Numbered from the stretch's first letter, positions 1 to 7,115 are shown. The stretch is 12,817 nt of DNA from Rhodospirillales bacterium (GCA_028870815.1 JAGWOU010000021.1:1-12817); one strand, 5' to 3'. Numbers and translations: made by a program. Notes: generated by a model from the sequence alone, not told the origin.

Positions 1-1191
1 GGACGCCGCGTGGTCACGTTAAAGGCGCGGGACTACGCGGCCTACAAGCCCCAGCTCATGGCCCCGGTGCTGGAAAGTTTTCACAGCCTCGCCGCCGCGC
101 ATGATCTCGTCATCGTCGAAGGCGCCGGCAGCCCGGCGGAGGTGAATCTCCGCGCCAACGACATCGCCCATATGGGCTTCGCCCAGGCCGCCCGCGTGCC
201 GGTGGTGCTGGTGGGGGATATCGACCGGGGCGGGGGGATTGCGCAGATCATCGGCACGCAAGCCGTGCTGACCCCGGAGGACGCGGCCCTGGTGAAGGGC
301 TTCATCGTGAATAAATTCCGGGGCGATCCGCAATTGTTCGATTCTGGTTATGAATTTATCCAGACTCATACGAAATGGCGTGGCTTCGGCGTGGTGCCTT
401 ACTTTCCAGACGCCGCCCGCCTGCCCGGGGAGGATGCGCAGGATCTCCGCCGCGCCCGCCCGGTGGTGTCCTCGCCAGGAGCCGTGAAAATCGCGTGTCT
501 CGCCCTCTCCCGCATTGCCAATTTCGACGATCTGGACCCGCTGCGCGCGGAGCCGGGGGTGGAGCTGGTGCTGGTGGAACCCGGCCAGGCCATCCCCGGC
601 GATGCGGCCTTGGTGATTATCCCCGGCAGCAAATCCACGCGCGGAGACCTGATGTTTCTGCGCGCCCAGGGCTGGGATATCGATTTGCTGGCCCATAACC
701 GGCGCGGCGGGCGCATTCTCGGCCTGTGCGGCGGTTATCAGATGCTGGGGCGGGTTGTTGAAGACCTGCAAGGCTTGGAAGGCCCGCCGGGCGCGGCACC
801 GGGGTTGGGGCTTTTGGATATTTCCACTCGCATGGAACCGCAGAAGCAACTTGGCTTGGTGCAAGCCGTGCATGCGGCCAGCGGCCGTTCTGTTTCGGGT
901 TACGAAATTCACCTTGGCCAGAGCCAGGGGCCGGACGCGGCACGCCCCTTCGCCCATGTGAGGGATAGAATGGGGGAAAAGCCAGATGGCGCGGTGTCAG
1001 CGGATGGGCTGGTAATGGGCAGCTATCTGCATGGGCTGTTCCACGAAGATGCGTTCCGTGCCGCCTTCCTGGCCAGCCTGGGCGCGGAGGTGGCGGCACG
1101 CACCCACGGTGCGGAGATCGAGGCCGCGTTGGACGGGCTAGCCGCACATCTGGAAACGCATCTAGACGTAGACGGGCTATTTTCGCTCTAA
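1..1191 (+). CDS. cobQ: Cobyric acid synthase CobQ, 5' end missing
   Basis: CobQ is a cytoplasmic, glutamine-dependent, ATP-using enzyme. It amidates side chains b, d, e and g of adenosylcobyrinic acid a,c-diamide to give adenosylcobyric acid. The frame is open from base 1, so about 396 codons remain of a family length near 480-490, and roughly the first 90 residues, including the P-loop, lie outside the window. Visible family blocks are the segment ending YKPQL near the left edge, GAGSPAEVNL, VGDIDRGGG, and the C-terminal class I amidotransferase-like domain. That domain has PGSKSTRGDL, the nucleophile elbow GLCGGYQMLG (Cys codon at 727-729) and SYLHGLF (His codon at 1030-1032). The gene ends with TAA and converges on bluB across 71 bases. 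The family call is secure; the true start cannot be seen. Confidence 0.96.
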   Translation, partial: GRRVVTLKARDYAAYKPQLMAPVLESFHSLAAAHDLVIVEGAGSPAEVNLRANDIAHMGFAQAARVPVVLVGDIDRGGGIAQIIGTQAVLTPEDAALVKGFIVNKFRGDPQLFDSGYEFIQTHTKWRGFGVVPYFPDAARLPGEDAQDLRRARPVVSSPGAVKIACLALSRIANFDDLDPLRAEPGVELVLVEPGQAIPGDAALVIIPGSKSTRGDLMFLRAQGWDIDLLAHNRRGGRILGLCGGYQMLGRVVEDLQGLEGPPGAAPGLGLLDISTRMEPQKQLGLVQAVHAASGRSVSGYEIHLGQSQGPDAARPFAHVRDRMGEKPDGAVSADGLVMGSYLHGLFHEDAFRAAFLASLGAEVAARTHGAEIEAALDGLAAHLETHLDVDGLFSL

Positions 1192-1262
1192 TTCATTGAT
1201 TCAGAGGCGGATTCAGACATGAGAGCGATCGCCGGGGCGATTCGATCTCATGTCATCCGGCT
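1192..1262. other. Convergent spacer between cobQ and bluB
   Basis: This 71-base spacer separates the ends of two converging genes. It contains a direct repeat of GATTCAGA (1198-1205 and 1210-1217) and the large dyad at 1216-1254. There is no room for another gene and no convincing T-tract on either strand. Confidence 0.85.
1216..1254. terminator. 39-base inverted repeat, probable bidirectional transcription stop
   Basis: The outer arms GACATGAGA (1216-1224) and TCTCATGTC (1246-1254) are perfect complements. The inner arms ATCGCC (1228-1233) and GGCGAT (1236-1241) are also perfect, closing on a GG loop. Only a 3-by-4 base internal loop (1225-1227 and 1242-1245) interrupts the stem. The dyad sits between two converging genes, where a shared terminator is expected. 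Neither strand carries the run of T that a classical intrinsic terminator has, so a 3'-end-protecting hairpin or a protein-binding dyad are alternatives. The dyad is seen directly; the terminator role is inferred from position. Confidence 0.6.
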
Positions 1263-1886
1263 CTAGCGCCGTTCCCACACAGTATCTTCATTCCTCTGCC
1301 ATTCCGCCCGGTGCAGCAGTGGCGTGTCGTCGGTGAAGGCGGGTTTGCCGATGCAGAGATAGGCGGAAAACTCCCAGTGTTCCGGCACGCCGAACAGGCG
1401 CTCCATCACGCGTGGCTCCAGGATCGAAACCGCCCCCACGCCCAGATTTTCCGCCCGCGCCGCCAGCCAGAGGGCGAAGATCGCCATGGCGGTGGATTGC
1501 TGTAACGTCAGTTCCATGGTGGCGCGGCCGAGGCGGTGCCCGGCCTCCGGGTCGGTCTCGGTGAACACCGCGAGTTGCACGGGGGCAGCGTCCAGCCCGG
1601 CCAGTTTCAGTTTGGCGTAGGCTGCCGCCTGCTCGCCCTCATAGGTGGCGGCGGCGTTCTGGTTGCAGCGGGTGAATTCCGCCCGCACGGCTTTGCGTAA
1701 ATCCGGGTTGTCCACGCGGATCATCCGCCAGGGCCGCGCATTGCCGACAGAGGGGGCATGGTCCATCGCCAGGCGCAGCCGTTCCAGCATGTCTTCCGGC
1801 ACAGGGTCGGTCAGGAAATGCCGCACATCCCGCCGCCAGAGCATGATCTCGGTTAGGGTTTCGGCCTGTTCGGCGGTGAACTCCAT
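1263..1886 (-). CDS. bluB: 5,6-dimethylbenzimidazole synthase BluB
   Basis: BluB is a flavin-destroying enzyme of the nitroreductase fold. It uses O2 to convert reduced FMN into 5,6-dimethylbenzimidazole, the lower ligand of cobalamin that CobT then activates. I chose the ATG at 1886, giving 207 residues. It follows a strong TTGGAGG ribosome site and overlaps the cobD stop by one base in a TAATG junction. The frame is open 12 codons further upstream, but that stretch lies inside cobD. Visible family marks are WRRDVRHF near residues 17-24, APSVGNARPW near 44-53 and GVGAVSILEP near 149-158. The Asp of RRDVR (D20) and the Ser of AVSIL (S154) occupy the places of the catalytic Asp32 and Ser167 I recall for the Sinorhizobium enzyme. 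It is the last gene of the leftward cobalamin operon. Confidence 0.95.
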   Translation of the reverse strand: MEFTAEQAETLTEIMLWRRDVRHFLTDPVPEDMLERLRLAMDHAPSVGNARPWRMIRVDNPDLRKAVRAEFTRCNQNAAATYEGEQAAAYAKLKLAGLDAAPVQLAVFTETDPEAGHRLGRATMELTLQQSTAMAIFALWLAARAENLGVGAVSILEPRVMERLFGVPEHWEFSAYLCIGKPAFTDDTPLLHRAEWQRNEDTVWERR

Positions 1887-2857
1887 TATGCCTCCAAGAG
1901 CGTGGTACCCAGCCGCTCCCATTCCGCCTCGGTGCCCGGCATGCCAAGGCGGATCCAGCTGCCGGAATAAGGGAAGATGCGCGACCAGATATGATGCGCC
2001 GCCAGCTTGCTTTGGGCAGCAGCGGCGTCTGGCGTGTCATAGAGCCGGAACAGGCAGGTGCCGCCGGCTATCTTCCAGCCCGCCAGCCCGGCCATCCGGT
2101 CAATCCGGTCAATTTCGCTCATCAGCCGCTGGGTGGTGGCCTGCGCCCAGGCGGTATCGGCCAGCGCCGCCGCGCCGATCTCCAGCGCCGGGCCGCAGAC
2201 CGGCCAAGGGCCTGCAATTTGCGAGAGGGCGGCGATGTCCGCCTCGCACCCCAGGGCGAAACCCAGCCGCATGCCCGCCAGACCGTAGAACTTGCCGAAG
2301 GAGCGCAGCACCACCAGCCCCTCGCGGCCAGCCTCCGGCGCCAGGGAAAGTTCGGGGTAGGGGTCGCCGAAGCTTTCATCCACCACCAGCCGCCCGACCT
2401 GGGGCAGCAGCGCCAGCAGCGATTGCGGATCGTGATAACGGCCATCCGGGTTATTCGGATTCACGATAACCGTGAGGTCCGCCCCGGCGGTCTCCTCCGC
2501 CGTCGCGGCTTCCTCCACCTGCCAGCCCATGGCCCGCAAGGCGGCCGCATGCTCGTTATAGGTGGGGGACATGATCTTCGCCCGGCCCGGCTTGGAGAGC
2601 AGCGGGATTGACTGGATGGCGGCCTGCGCCCCGGCCAGCGGCAGCACCGCACCCTTTGTGCGGTAGGCGGCGCGGGCGGCTGCGATCAGCTTCGCGGTGG
2701 CGCTGGCGGTGGGCAGGGCGGTCCAGGCTTCCGGGGAGATGGCGGGCACAGGGTAAGGCTGGCGGTTGATGCCGGTGGAAAGGTCGATCCAGCCCTCCCG
2801 CGTGCCGCCATATTGCTGGATCGCCGCGTCCAGATTTCCCCCATGGTCTCGTTTCAT
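1886..2857 (-). CDS. cobD: Threonine-phosphate decarboxylase (CobD in Salmonella naming, CobC in Pseudomonas naming)
   Basis: This is a pyridoxal-phosphate enzyme of the aminotransferase fold I class. It decarboxylates L-threonine O-3-phosphate to (R)-1-amino-2-propanol phosphate, which CbiB attaches to cobyric acid. At 323 residues it is slightly shorter than the Salmonella enzyme. The N-terminus has HGGNLDAAIQQYGG followed by IDLSTGINR, a hallmark of the family. NPNNPDG lies in the middle, and the cofactor lysine is K189 in SFGKFYGLAG. The start at 2857 is preceded by AGAGG with a 7-base gap. It begins 9 bases after the cbiB stop and ends in a one-base overlap with bluB, so translation is probably coupled. 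A histidinol-phosphate aminotransferase is the main look-alike, but the N-terminal block and the neighbours argue for CobD. Confidence 0.94.
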   Translation of the reverse strand: MKRDHGGNLDAAIQQYGGTREGWIDLSTGINRQPYPVPAISPEAWTALPTASATAKLIAAARAAYRTKGAVLPLAGAQAAIQSIPLLSKPGRAKIMSPTYNEHAAALRAMGWQVEEAATAEETAGADLTVIVNPNNPDGRYHDPQSLLALLPQVGRLVVDESFGDPYPELSLAPEAGREGLVVLRSFGKFYGLAGMRLGFALGCEADIAALSQIAGPWPVCGPALEIGAAALADTAWAQATTQRLMSEIDRIDRMAGLAGWKIAGGTCLFRLYDTPDAAAAQSKLAAHHIWSRIFPYSGSWIRLGMPGTEAEWERLGTTLLEA

Positions 2858-2866
2858 CTCAAGCCT

Positions 2867-3802
2867 CTATAAAGCGGCGGCCAGGGCCAGACAGGCGGCG
2901 GCTACAAGCAGCATCCGCCGGTACAGGGCCAGCCCCGCGATAATATCCTGCGCCCCCGGGTCGCGGCCTGCGGCGTTGATCCAGGGTTCGTTCGCGGTCT
3001 CGTTGCCGTAAATGCGCGGGCCGGACAAGCGTATGCCCAGCGCCCCAGCCATGGCGGCCTCCGGCCAGCCGCCATTGGGGGAGCGGTGGTGCCGTGCATC
3101 GCGCCAGGCGGTGCGCAGGGCGGTGGCTTTGTCCCGCGCCGCGAGGGCGAAGAGCAAGGCGGTGAGGCGGGCGGGGAGGAGGTTGGCGATGTCGTCAATC
3201 CGCGCGGCGGCCCAGCCGAAGGCGAGATAGCGGGGCGAGCGGTGGCCGATCATCGAATCCAGCGTGTTGATGGCCTTGTAGGCGGCGATGCCGGGCAGGC
3301 CGAAGAGCGCGCCCCAGAAAAGCGGGGCGATGATGCCGTCCGATGCATTCTCCCCCAGGCTTTCCAAGGCGGCACGGGCGATGGCGGGGGCGTCCAGCGT
3401 TTCCGGGTCGCGGCCCACGATCATGGAGACGGCGCGGCGCGCGGCGGGGATATCCCCCCTGCCCAATGGCTTGGAAACGGCGGCGACATGCTGGTGCAAG
3501 GCCCGCGCGGCGATGAGCGGCCAGGCCAGGATGGCCAGGAGCAGCGTATTCGCCAGCCCATGTGACAGCAAGGCTTGCAGCAGGGCAGAGATGGAGATGG
3601 CGAGCAGGATGGCCAGCAGCGCCGTGGCCAACCCGGCCAAGCGGCGGCGGGAGTCGCTGCCATGGTTCCAGCGTGTCTCCAGGGCCGAGACCAGCGCGCC
3701 GCACCAAGTGACCGGGTGGCCGATGCGGCGATAAAGCGCATCCGGCCAGCCGATAGCGGCGTCGAGCCCCAAAGCCAGGAGCATGGCGGCGGGAAAATTC
3801 AT
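2867..3802 (-). CDS. cbiB: Adenosylcobinamide-phosphate synthase CbiB (CobD in Pseudomonas naming)
   Basis: CbiB is an integral membrane enzyme that joins adenosylcobyric acid to aminopropanol phosphate, yielding adenosylcobinamide phosphate. I set the start at the ATG at 3802, giving 311 residues. It overlaps the stop of the upstream gene as ATGA, and the protein then opens with a hydrophobic segment as in the family. The frame stays open 12 codons further upstream, but that stretch lies inside cobC. Diagnostic blocks are GHPVTWCG (28-35), GRDPETLD (130-137), ESLGENASDGI (147-157) and AINTLDSMIGH (178-188), then RIDDIANLLPARL. Hydrophobic stretches near 58-80, 86-105 and 296-311 fit a multi-spanning protein. 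It is the second gene of the leftward operon, placed directly before the gene that makes its aminopropanol substrate. Confidence 0.95.
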   Translation of the reverse strand: MNFPAAMLLALGLDAAIGWPDALYRRIGHPVTWCGALVSALETRWNHGSDSRRRLAGLATALLAILLAISISALLQALLSHGLANTLLLAILAWPLIAARALHQHVAAVSKPLGRGDIPAARRAVSMIVGRDPETLDAPAIARAALESLGENASDGIIAPLFWGALFGLPGIAAYKAINTLDSMIGHRSPRYLAFGWAAARIDDIANLLPARLTALLFALAARDKATALRTAWRDARHHRSPNGGWPEAAMAGALGIRLSGPRIYGNETANEPWINAAGRDPGAQDIIAGLALYRRMLLVAAACLALAAAL

Positions 3803-4386
3803 GGCGCCAGCGCCAGATTCACGAAGCCGATGGACCAAGCGTCCTCCAGCAGCGTGAGCAGGGTGGCGGAGAAAGGCGCGATTTCGAAGGCGAGGCCCTG
3901 GGTGGCGTCACCCAGTGCCAGGCCGATGGCGGCGCGGATGACGCCCGCATGAGTGATGATGATCCCGGGGCCTTGGGGCGCGATCTCTGCCAGGGCGGCG
4001 TGGGTGCGGGTGGCGACCTCTAAAAACGTCTCACCGCCGGGCGGGCGGTGGGCGGCGAGGTCGGCGCGGCGCAAGGGGCCGAGATCCGGCAAGGTGGCGG
4101 CTTCTTGCCCCTCCCACGCGCCGAAATGCTGCTCCCAGAGGCGGGAATCCTCGGTTATGGCCGTATCAGGCAGCAGGGCCTCGGCGGTTTGGCGGCAGCG
4201 CAAGGCGGGGCTGCTGAACAGGTTGCAGGAGCCGGGCAGCAGGCAAGCGAGCTGCCCGCGCGCCTGGGCCAAGGTGGCAGCGGCGGGCAGCGTGGCCGGA
4301 ACATCCAGCCGCCCGGCCAAGCGCCCGGCGGCGGCTGAACGCGCGTGGCGGATAAGCAGCAGGCGGGCGGGGGGCGAAGCGGCCAT
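3799..4386 (-). CDS. cobC: Histidine phosphatase, probable alpha-ribazole phosphatase CobC
   Basis: This is a 195-residue member of the phosphoglycerate-mutase-like histidine phosphatase family. The catalytic set is visible: R13-H14 in LLIRHARS (an RHA variant of the usual RHG), R63 in SSPALRCRQTAE, E85 in RLWEQHFGAWEG, and H146 in IITHAGVIRA. In a cobalamin operon the likely job is removal of the 5'-phosphate from alpha-ribazole phosphate or adenosylcobalamin phosphate, the last step of nucleotide-loop assembly. The fold and catalytic residues are clear. The exact substrate is inferred from its neighbours, because this family is broad. It is the first visible gene of the leftward operon and its stop overlaps the cbiB start in ATGA. 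The ribosome site is weak, only AGG about 8 bases before the ATG. Confidence 0.85.
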   Translation of the reverse strand: MAASPPARLLLIRHARSAAAGRLAGRLDVPATLPAAATLAQARGQLACLLPGSCNLFSSPALRCRQTAEALLPDTAITEDSRLWEQHFGAWEGQEAATLPDLGPLRRADLAAHRPPGGETFLEVATRTHAALAEIAPQGPGIIITHAGVIRAAIGLALGDATQGLAFEIAPFSATLLTLLEDAWSIGFVNLALAP

Positions 4387-4522
4387 GGCGCAGCCTGTTT
4401 GCCGGAACCGCGTGCCGCCCGCCAGCCATTAGAGTTTCATGAAGAGGTGGCAAGCTGCCGGATACGCCGCCATTCCGCCCCTAAATCTTTCTGGAAAGCT
4501 ATTCTTTACGCGGGAGATTTAA
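4387..4522. promoter_or_regulatory. Divergent spacer between the two cobalamin operons
   Basis: These 136 bases separate leftward cobC from the rightward small membrane gene, so promoters for both directions are expected here. On the minus strand TCTAAT (complement of 4430-4435) resembles a -10 box and TTGCCA (complement of 4450-4455) a -35 box, but only 14 bases separate them, short of the usual 17. I see no cobalamin riboswitch on either strand and no gene. The regulatory role is inferred from layout. Confidence 0.4.
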
Positions 4523-4675
4523 ATGCGTCTGTTGTTGATTATTCTGCTGATTCTACTGTTGCTCGGCGGTGGCTGGGGCCTGCATGGCGGGCTGTTCGTT
4601 GGCTCTGGCGGAATTTATTATGGCGGCGGCCTGGGTATCGCCTTGCTCGTCATTCTGGTGCTGCTGATCCTTTAG
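4523..4675 (+). CDS. Small hydrophobic membrane protein, DUF3309-like
   Basis: This is a 50-codon gene starting at ATG 4523, with GGGAG (4512-4516) six bases upstream, and ending with TAG. The protein has two hydrophobic arms around a glycine-rich middle. It begins MRLLLIILLILLLLGGG, continues through GGLFVGSGGIYYGGG, and closes with GIALLVILVLLIL. This layout is that of the DUF3309 family of tiny membrane proteins, which have no assigned function to my knowledge. Each arm is long enough for one membrane pass, so it is probably a two-pass inner-membrane peptide with a short polar-poor turn. It is visibly richer in A and T than its neighbours. It lies between the divergent cobalamin operons and 59 bases before cobU. 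A role in cobalamin metabolism is not shown by the sequence. The gene call is fairly safe; the family match is by eye. Confidence 0.75.
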   Translation: MRLLLIILLILLLLGGGWGLHGGLFVGSGGIYYGGGLGIALLVILVLLIL

Positions 4676-4691
4676 GGCCGACTGGCCTTTT
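4674..4691 (+). terminator. Weak hairpin after the small membrane gene
   Basis: AGGGCC (4674-4679) can pair with GGCCTT (4684-4689), with one G-T pair and a GACT loop, and two more T bases follow. It begins in the stop codon of the small gene and could reduce read-through into cobU. The stem is short and the T-run is only four bases in total, so it may be chance. Confidence 0.3.
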
Positions 4692-4734
4692 CAACCCCGC
4701 CGAATGGTGATTGGTATGGGCCTGGGAAGAAGCC

Positions 4735-5235
4735 ATGGTCATACTCATCACCGGCGGGGCGCGCTCCGGCAAAAGTATTTACGCCGAGGGCAGGGCGCTG
4801 GCCTTGCCCGGCATGCCGCATTACATCGCCACCGCTGAGGCGGGCGATGAGGAGATGGTGGCGCGAATTGCGGCGCATCGCGCGCGGCGCGGGAGCGGCT
4901 GGCGCGAGACAGAAGCACCGCTGGATTTGCCCGGCGCCCTGGAAGCAACAAATGGCGCGGGGCCGAGGCTGGTGGATTGCCTCACCCTGTGGCTCTCTAA
5001 TGTGATCTTCGCGAACATGGATGTGCCGGCGCAGGCGGCGCGGCTTTTGGCTGCGTCCAAGCGTCAAACCTCTCCGGTGATTTTCGTGACCAATGAGGTC
5101 GGCATGGGGATTGTGCCGGACAATGCGCTCGCCCGGCGGTTCCGGGACGAAGCGGGGCGGCTGAATCAGGAGATCGCGGCGCTGGCGGATGAGGTGCAAC
5201 TCGTCGTTTCCGGCTATCCGATGCGTGTGAAATGA
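4735..5235 (+). CDS. cobU: Adenosylcobinamide kinase / adenosylcobinamide-phosphate guanylyltransferase CobU (CobP)
   Basis: CobU is a bifunctional cytoplasmic enzyme. It phosphorylates adenosylcobinamide and transfers GMP from GTP to form adenosylcobinamide-GDP, the partner used by CobS. The ATG at 4735 gives 166 residues, follows GGGAAGAAG, and places the P-loop GGARSGKS at residues 7-14, as in the family. A TTG at 4711 in the same frame is a less likely start. H48 in RIAAHRARRG matches the guanylylated histidine of Salmonella CobU. LVDCLTLWLSN and VTNEVGMGIVP are further diagnostic blocks, and the C-terminus VVSGYPMRVK is typical. cobT follows after 10 bases, which suggests one transcript. 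Confidence 0.95.
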   Translation: MVILITGGARSGKSIYAEGRALALPGMPHYIATAEAGDEEMVARIAAHRARRGSGWRETEAPLDLPGALEATNGAGPRLVDCLTLWLSNVIFANMDVPAQAARLLAASKRQTSPVIFVTNEVGMGIVPDNALARRFRDEAGRLNQEIAALADEVQLVVSGYPMRVK

Positions 5236-5245
5236 TGATTGGACG

Positions 5246-6274
5246 ATGATGAGCACTTCTCTGTTTCCTGTTGACTCTTTCGCCGCGCTGCGCGCCGGCC
5301 TGCGCGCTTTGCCGGTGTTTGACGAAAAGGCCGCCGCCGCCGCCATGGCCCGTCAGGGGCAGCTGACCAAGCCGCCCGGCTCGCTGGGCCAGCTGGAGGA
5401 TGTGGCGATGTTCATGGCGGGCTGGCGCAAGGCGGAGCGCCCGCGGATCGGCTACGCGCAGGCGCTGGTGTTCGCGGGCAATCATGGTGTGTGCGCACAG
5501 GGGGTGAACCCGTATCCGCAGGAAGTCACCGTGCAGATGGTGGCGAATTTTCAAGCCGGTGGTGCGGCGATCAACCAGCTCTGCCGGGCCAGCGGGGCTG
5601 TGCTTTCGGTGTTGGCGCTGGAGTTGGAGCGCCCGACTGGGGATTTCACGCAGGGCCCAGCGATGAGCGAGGCCGAGGTGCTGGACGCGATGGCGCAAGG
5701 TGCTGCCGCCGTGGATCCGCAGGCGGATATATTGCTGCTGGGCGAGATGGGCATTGGCAATTCCACTGTGGCGGCAGCCTTGGCGGCGGCTTTGTTTGGC
5801 GGCGCCGTGGTGGATTGGGTGGGGCCTGGCACGGGCGCGGACGCGGCGGGCATGGCGCGGAAGGTGGCGGCGATAGAGGCAGGATTGGCGCGGCACGCGG
5901 CGGCGCTGCAAGACCCGTTTTTGGTGCTGGCGGCGTTTGGCGGGCGCGAGCAGGCGGCTTTGTGCGGGGCCATTCTGGCGGCGCGGATGCACCGGATCCC
6001 CGTGCTGCTGGACGGGTTTATCTGCACCGCCGCCGCCGCCGTGCTGGAGGCTTTGGGCGTGGGTGCGCTGGCGCATTGCCTGGCCGCGCATAAAGGGGCT
6101 GAGCCCGGCCATGCGCGGCTGCTGGACAAGATCGGCAAGGACCCGCTGCTGGCGCTGGGCATGCGCCTGGGCGAAGGCAGCGGCGCGGCCGTGGCGCTGG
6201 GCGTGGTGCGCGCGGCGTTGGAGGCGCATAATGGTATGTCCACCTTCGCAGAGGCCGGTGTTTCTGGGGCATGA
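5246..6274 (+). CDS. cobT: Nicotinate-nucleotide--dimethylbenzimidazole phosphoribosyltransferase CobT
   Basis: CobT exchanges the nicotinate of nicotinate mononucleotide for dimethylbenzimidazole, producing alpha-ribazole 5'-phosphate. It therefore uses the product of bluB, encoded in the opposite operon. The protein has 342 residues, the usual size. It carries GQLTKPPGSLGQLE near the N-terminus, VFAGNHGV, LLLGEMGIGNST with E167, WVGPGTG, and the C-terminal FAEAGVSGA with E336. These two glutamates match Glu174 and Glu317 of the Salmonella enzyme as I recall them. Two adjacent ATG codons (5246 and 5249) could both serve, and the ribosome site is weak. The stop overlaps the cobS start in ATGA, pointing to coupled translation. 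Confidence 0.96.
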   Translation: MMSTSLFPVDSFAALRAGLRALPVFDEKAAAAAMARQGQLTKPPGSLGQLEDVAMFMAGWRKAERPRIGYAQALVFAGNHGVCAQGVNPYPQEVTVQMVANFQAGGAAINQLCRASGAVLSVLALELERPTGDFTQGPAMSEAEVLDAMAQGAAAVDPQADILLLGEMGIGNSTVAAALAAALFGGAVVDWVGPGTGADAAGMARKVAAIEAGLARHAAALQDPFLVLAAFGGREQAALCGAILAARMHRIPVLLDGFICTAAAAVLEALGVGALAHCLAAHKGAEPGHARLLDKIGKDPLLALGMRLGEGSGAAVALGVVRAALEAHNGMSTFAEAGVSGA

Positions 6275-7023
6275 CCCCGCTTGGCCGCCGTTGGGCTGAG
6301 GCGCGGCTGGCCTTTATGCTGCTAAGCCGCCTGCCAATGGGGCGGATGGACGCGCCGCCGCCCATGGCGGACGCGGTGTGGGCATACCCGCTGGTGGGGC
6401 TGGCGGTGGGTGCGGTTTCAGGGCTGGTATTCGGGTTGGCGGTATGGGTCGGGCTGCCGCCCTTGGCGGCGGCGCTGCTGGCGGTGGGCGCCAGCGCAGG
6501 GCTTACCGGGGCGATGCACGAGGACGGGCTGGCGGATCTGGCGGACGGGTTTGGCGGTGGGCGCGACAAGGCGCGCAAGCTGGAGATCATGCGCGACAGC
6601 CGGATCGGCAGCTATGGTGTTGTGGCTCTGGTGCTGGTGTTGGGGCTGCGGGTGGCCTGCCTGGCGGCGTTGCCCGCACCGGGCATGGTGATGCGGTTGG
6701 CGGCGATTGGGGCGTTGAGCCGCGCGCTTTTGCCGGTGGTGATGCTGGCCCTGCCGCCGGCGCGGGATGACGGTTTGGGGCAGGCGGTGGGAAGCCAGCT
6801 GGCGCTGGGCCCGGCATTGGCGGGGCTGGCGCTGGCGGGGGTGGTGGCATTGCTGCTTCTGCCAAACTTGCCGGTGGTGGCGGTGATGGCACTGGTGGCG
6901 GCTGGTGTTTGCGCGCTGGCGAAGCGGCAGATTGGCGGCTTTACCGGCGATGTTTTGGGTTCTGTGCAGGTTTTGGCCGAATCCGCCGGGCTTTGCGCCC
7001 TGGCCGCGCAATTTCACCCCTGA
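6271..7023 (+). CDS. cobS: Adenosylcobinamide-GDP ribazoletransferase, cobalamin synthase CobS (CobV)
   Basis: CobS is a multi-spanning inner-membrane enzyme. It joins adenosylcobinamide-GDP (from CobU) to alpha-ribazole or its phosphate (from CobT), completing the nucleotide loop. It has 250 residues. The acidic block HEDGLADLADGF at 83-94, followed by GGGRDKARKLEIMRDSRIGSYG, is the family signature. Most of the remainder is hydrophobic, with stretches near 38-77, 106-130, 135-150 and 183-222. The ATG at 6271 overlaps the cobT stop by four bases. Together with CbiB it is the second membrane enzyme of the pathway in this window. Confidence 0.95.
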   Translation: MTPLGRRWAEARLAFMLLSRLPMGRMDAPPPMADAVWAYPLVGLAVGAVSGLVFGLAVWVGLPPLAAALLAVGASAGLTGAMHEDGLADLADGFGGGRDKARKLEIMRDSRIGSYGVVALVLVLGLRVACLAALPAPGMVMRLAAIGALSRALLPVVMLALPPARDDGLGQAVGSQLALGPALAGLALAGVVALLLLPNLPVVAVMALVAAGVCALAKRQIGGFTGDVLGSVQVLAESAGLCALAAQFHP

Positions 7024-7115
7024 AACTTGGTGGCGGCGCGGGCGCGCGCTTGGTATGGTTGCGACCGGACCGAGTCTCCGCCCTGGCGGCCGGCCCGCAG
7101 ACCGAGGAAGACGAG
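7024..7115 (+). other. Spacer between cobS and nrdJ
   Basis: This 92-base GC-rich gap separates two rightward genes. It has a lone -10-like TATGGT at 7054-7059 without a good -35 box at the usual distance, and the nrdJ ribosome site GAGGAAG at 7104-7110. No riboswitch-sized structure fits here. Either read-through from cobS or a weak local promoter is possible. Confidence 0.4.

Noticed and set aside
19..957. 312-codon open frame on the minus strand
   Set aside because: It lies fully inside cobQ on the opposite strand and the translation resembles no family. GC-rich DNA with biased third positions gives such antisense frames.
1225..1233. GCGATCGC octamer resembling the cyanobacterial HIP1 repeat
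   Set aside because: There is a single copy as part of the hairpin, and the genes are proteobacterial in type, so it is most likely chance.
1645..2469. 274-codon open frame on the plus strand
   Set aside because: It is antisense to bluB and cobD, and its translation is Arg/Pro/Ser-rich with no domain.
4997..6229. 410-codon open frame on the minus strand
   Set aside because: It is antisense to cobU and cobT, which carry clear family motifs; its translation is low-complexity, rich in Arg, His, Gln and Ala.
6909..7115. Longer N-terminus for NrdJ
   Set aside because: The frame is open but overlaps cobS, gives an atypical peptide, and the ATG at 7116 has a good ribosome site at which family similarity begins.
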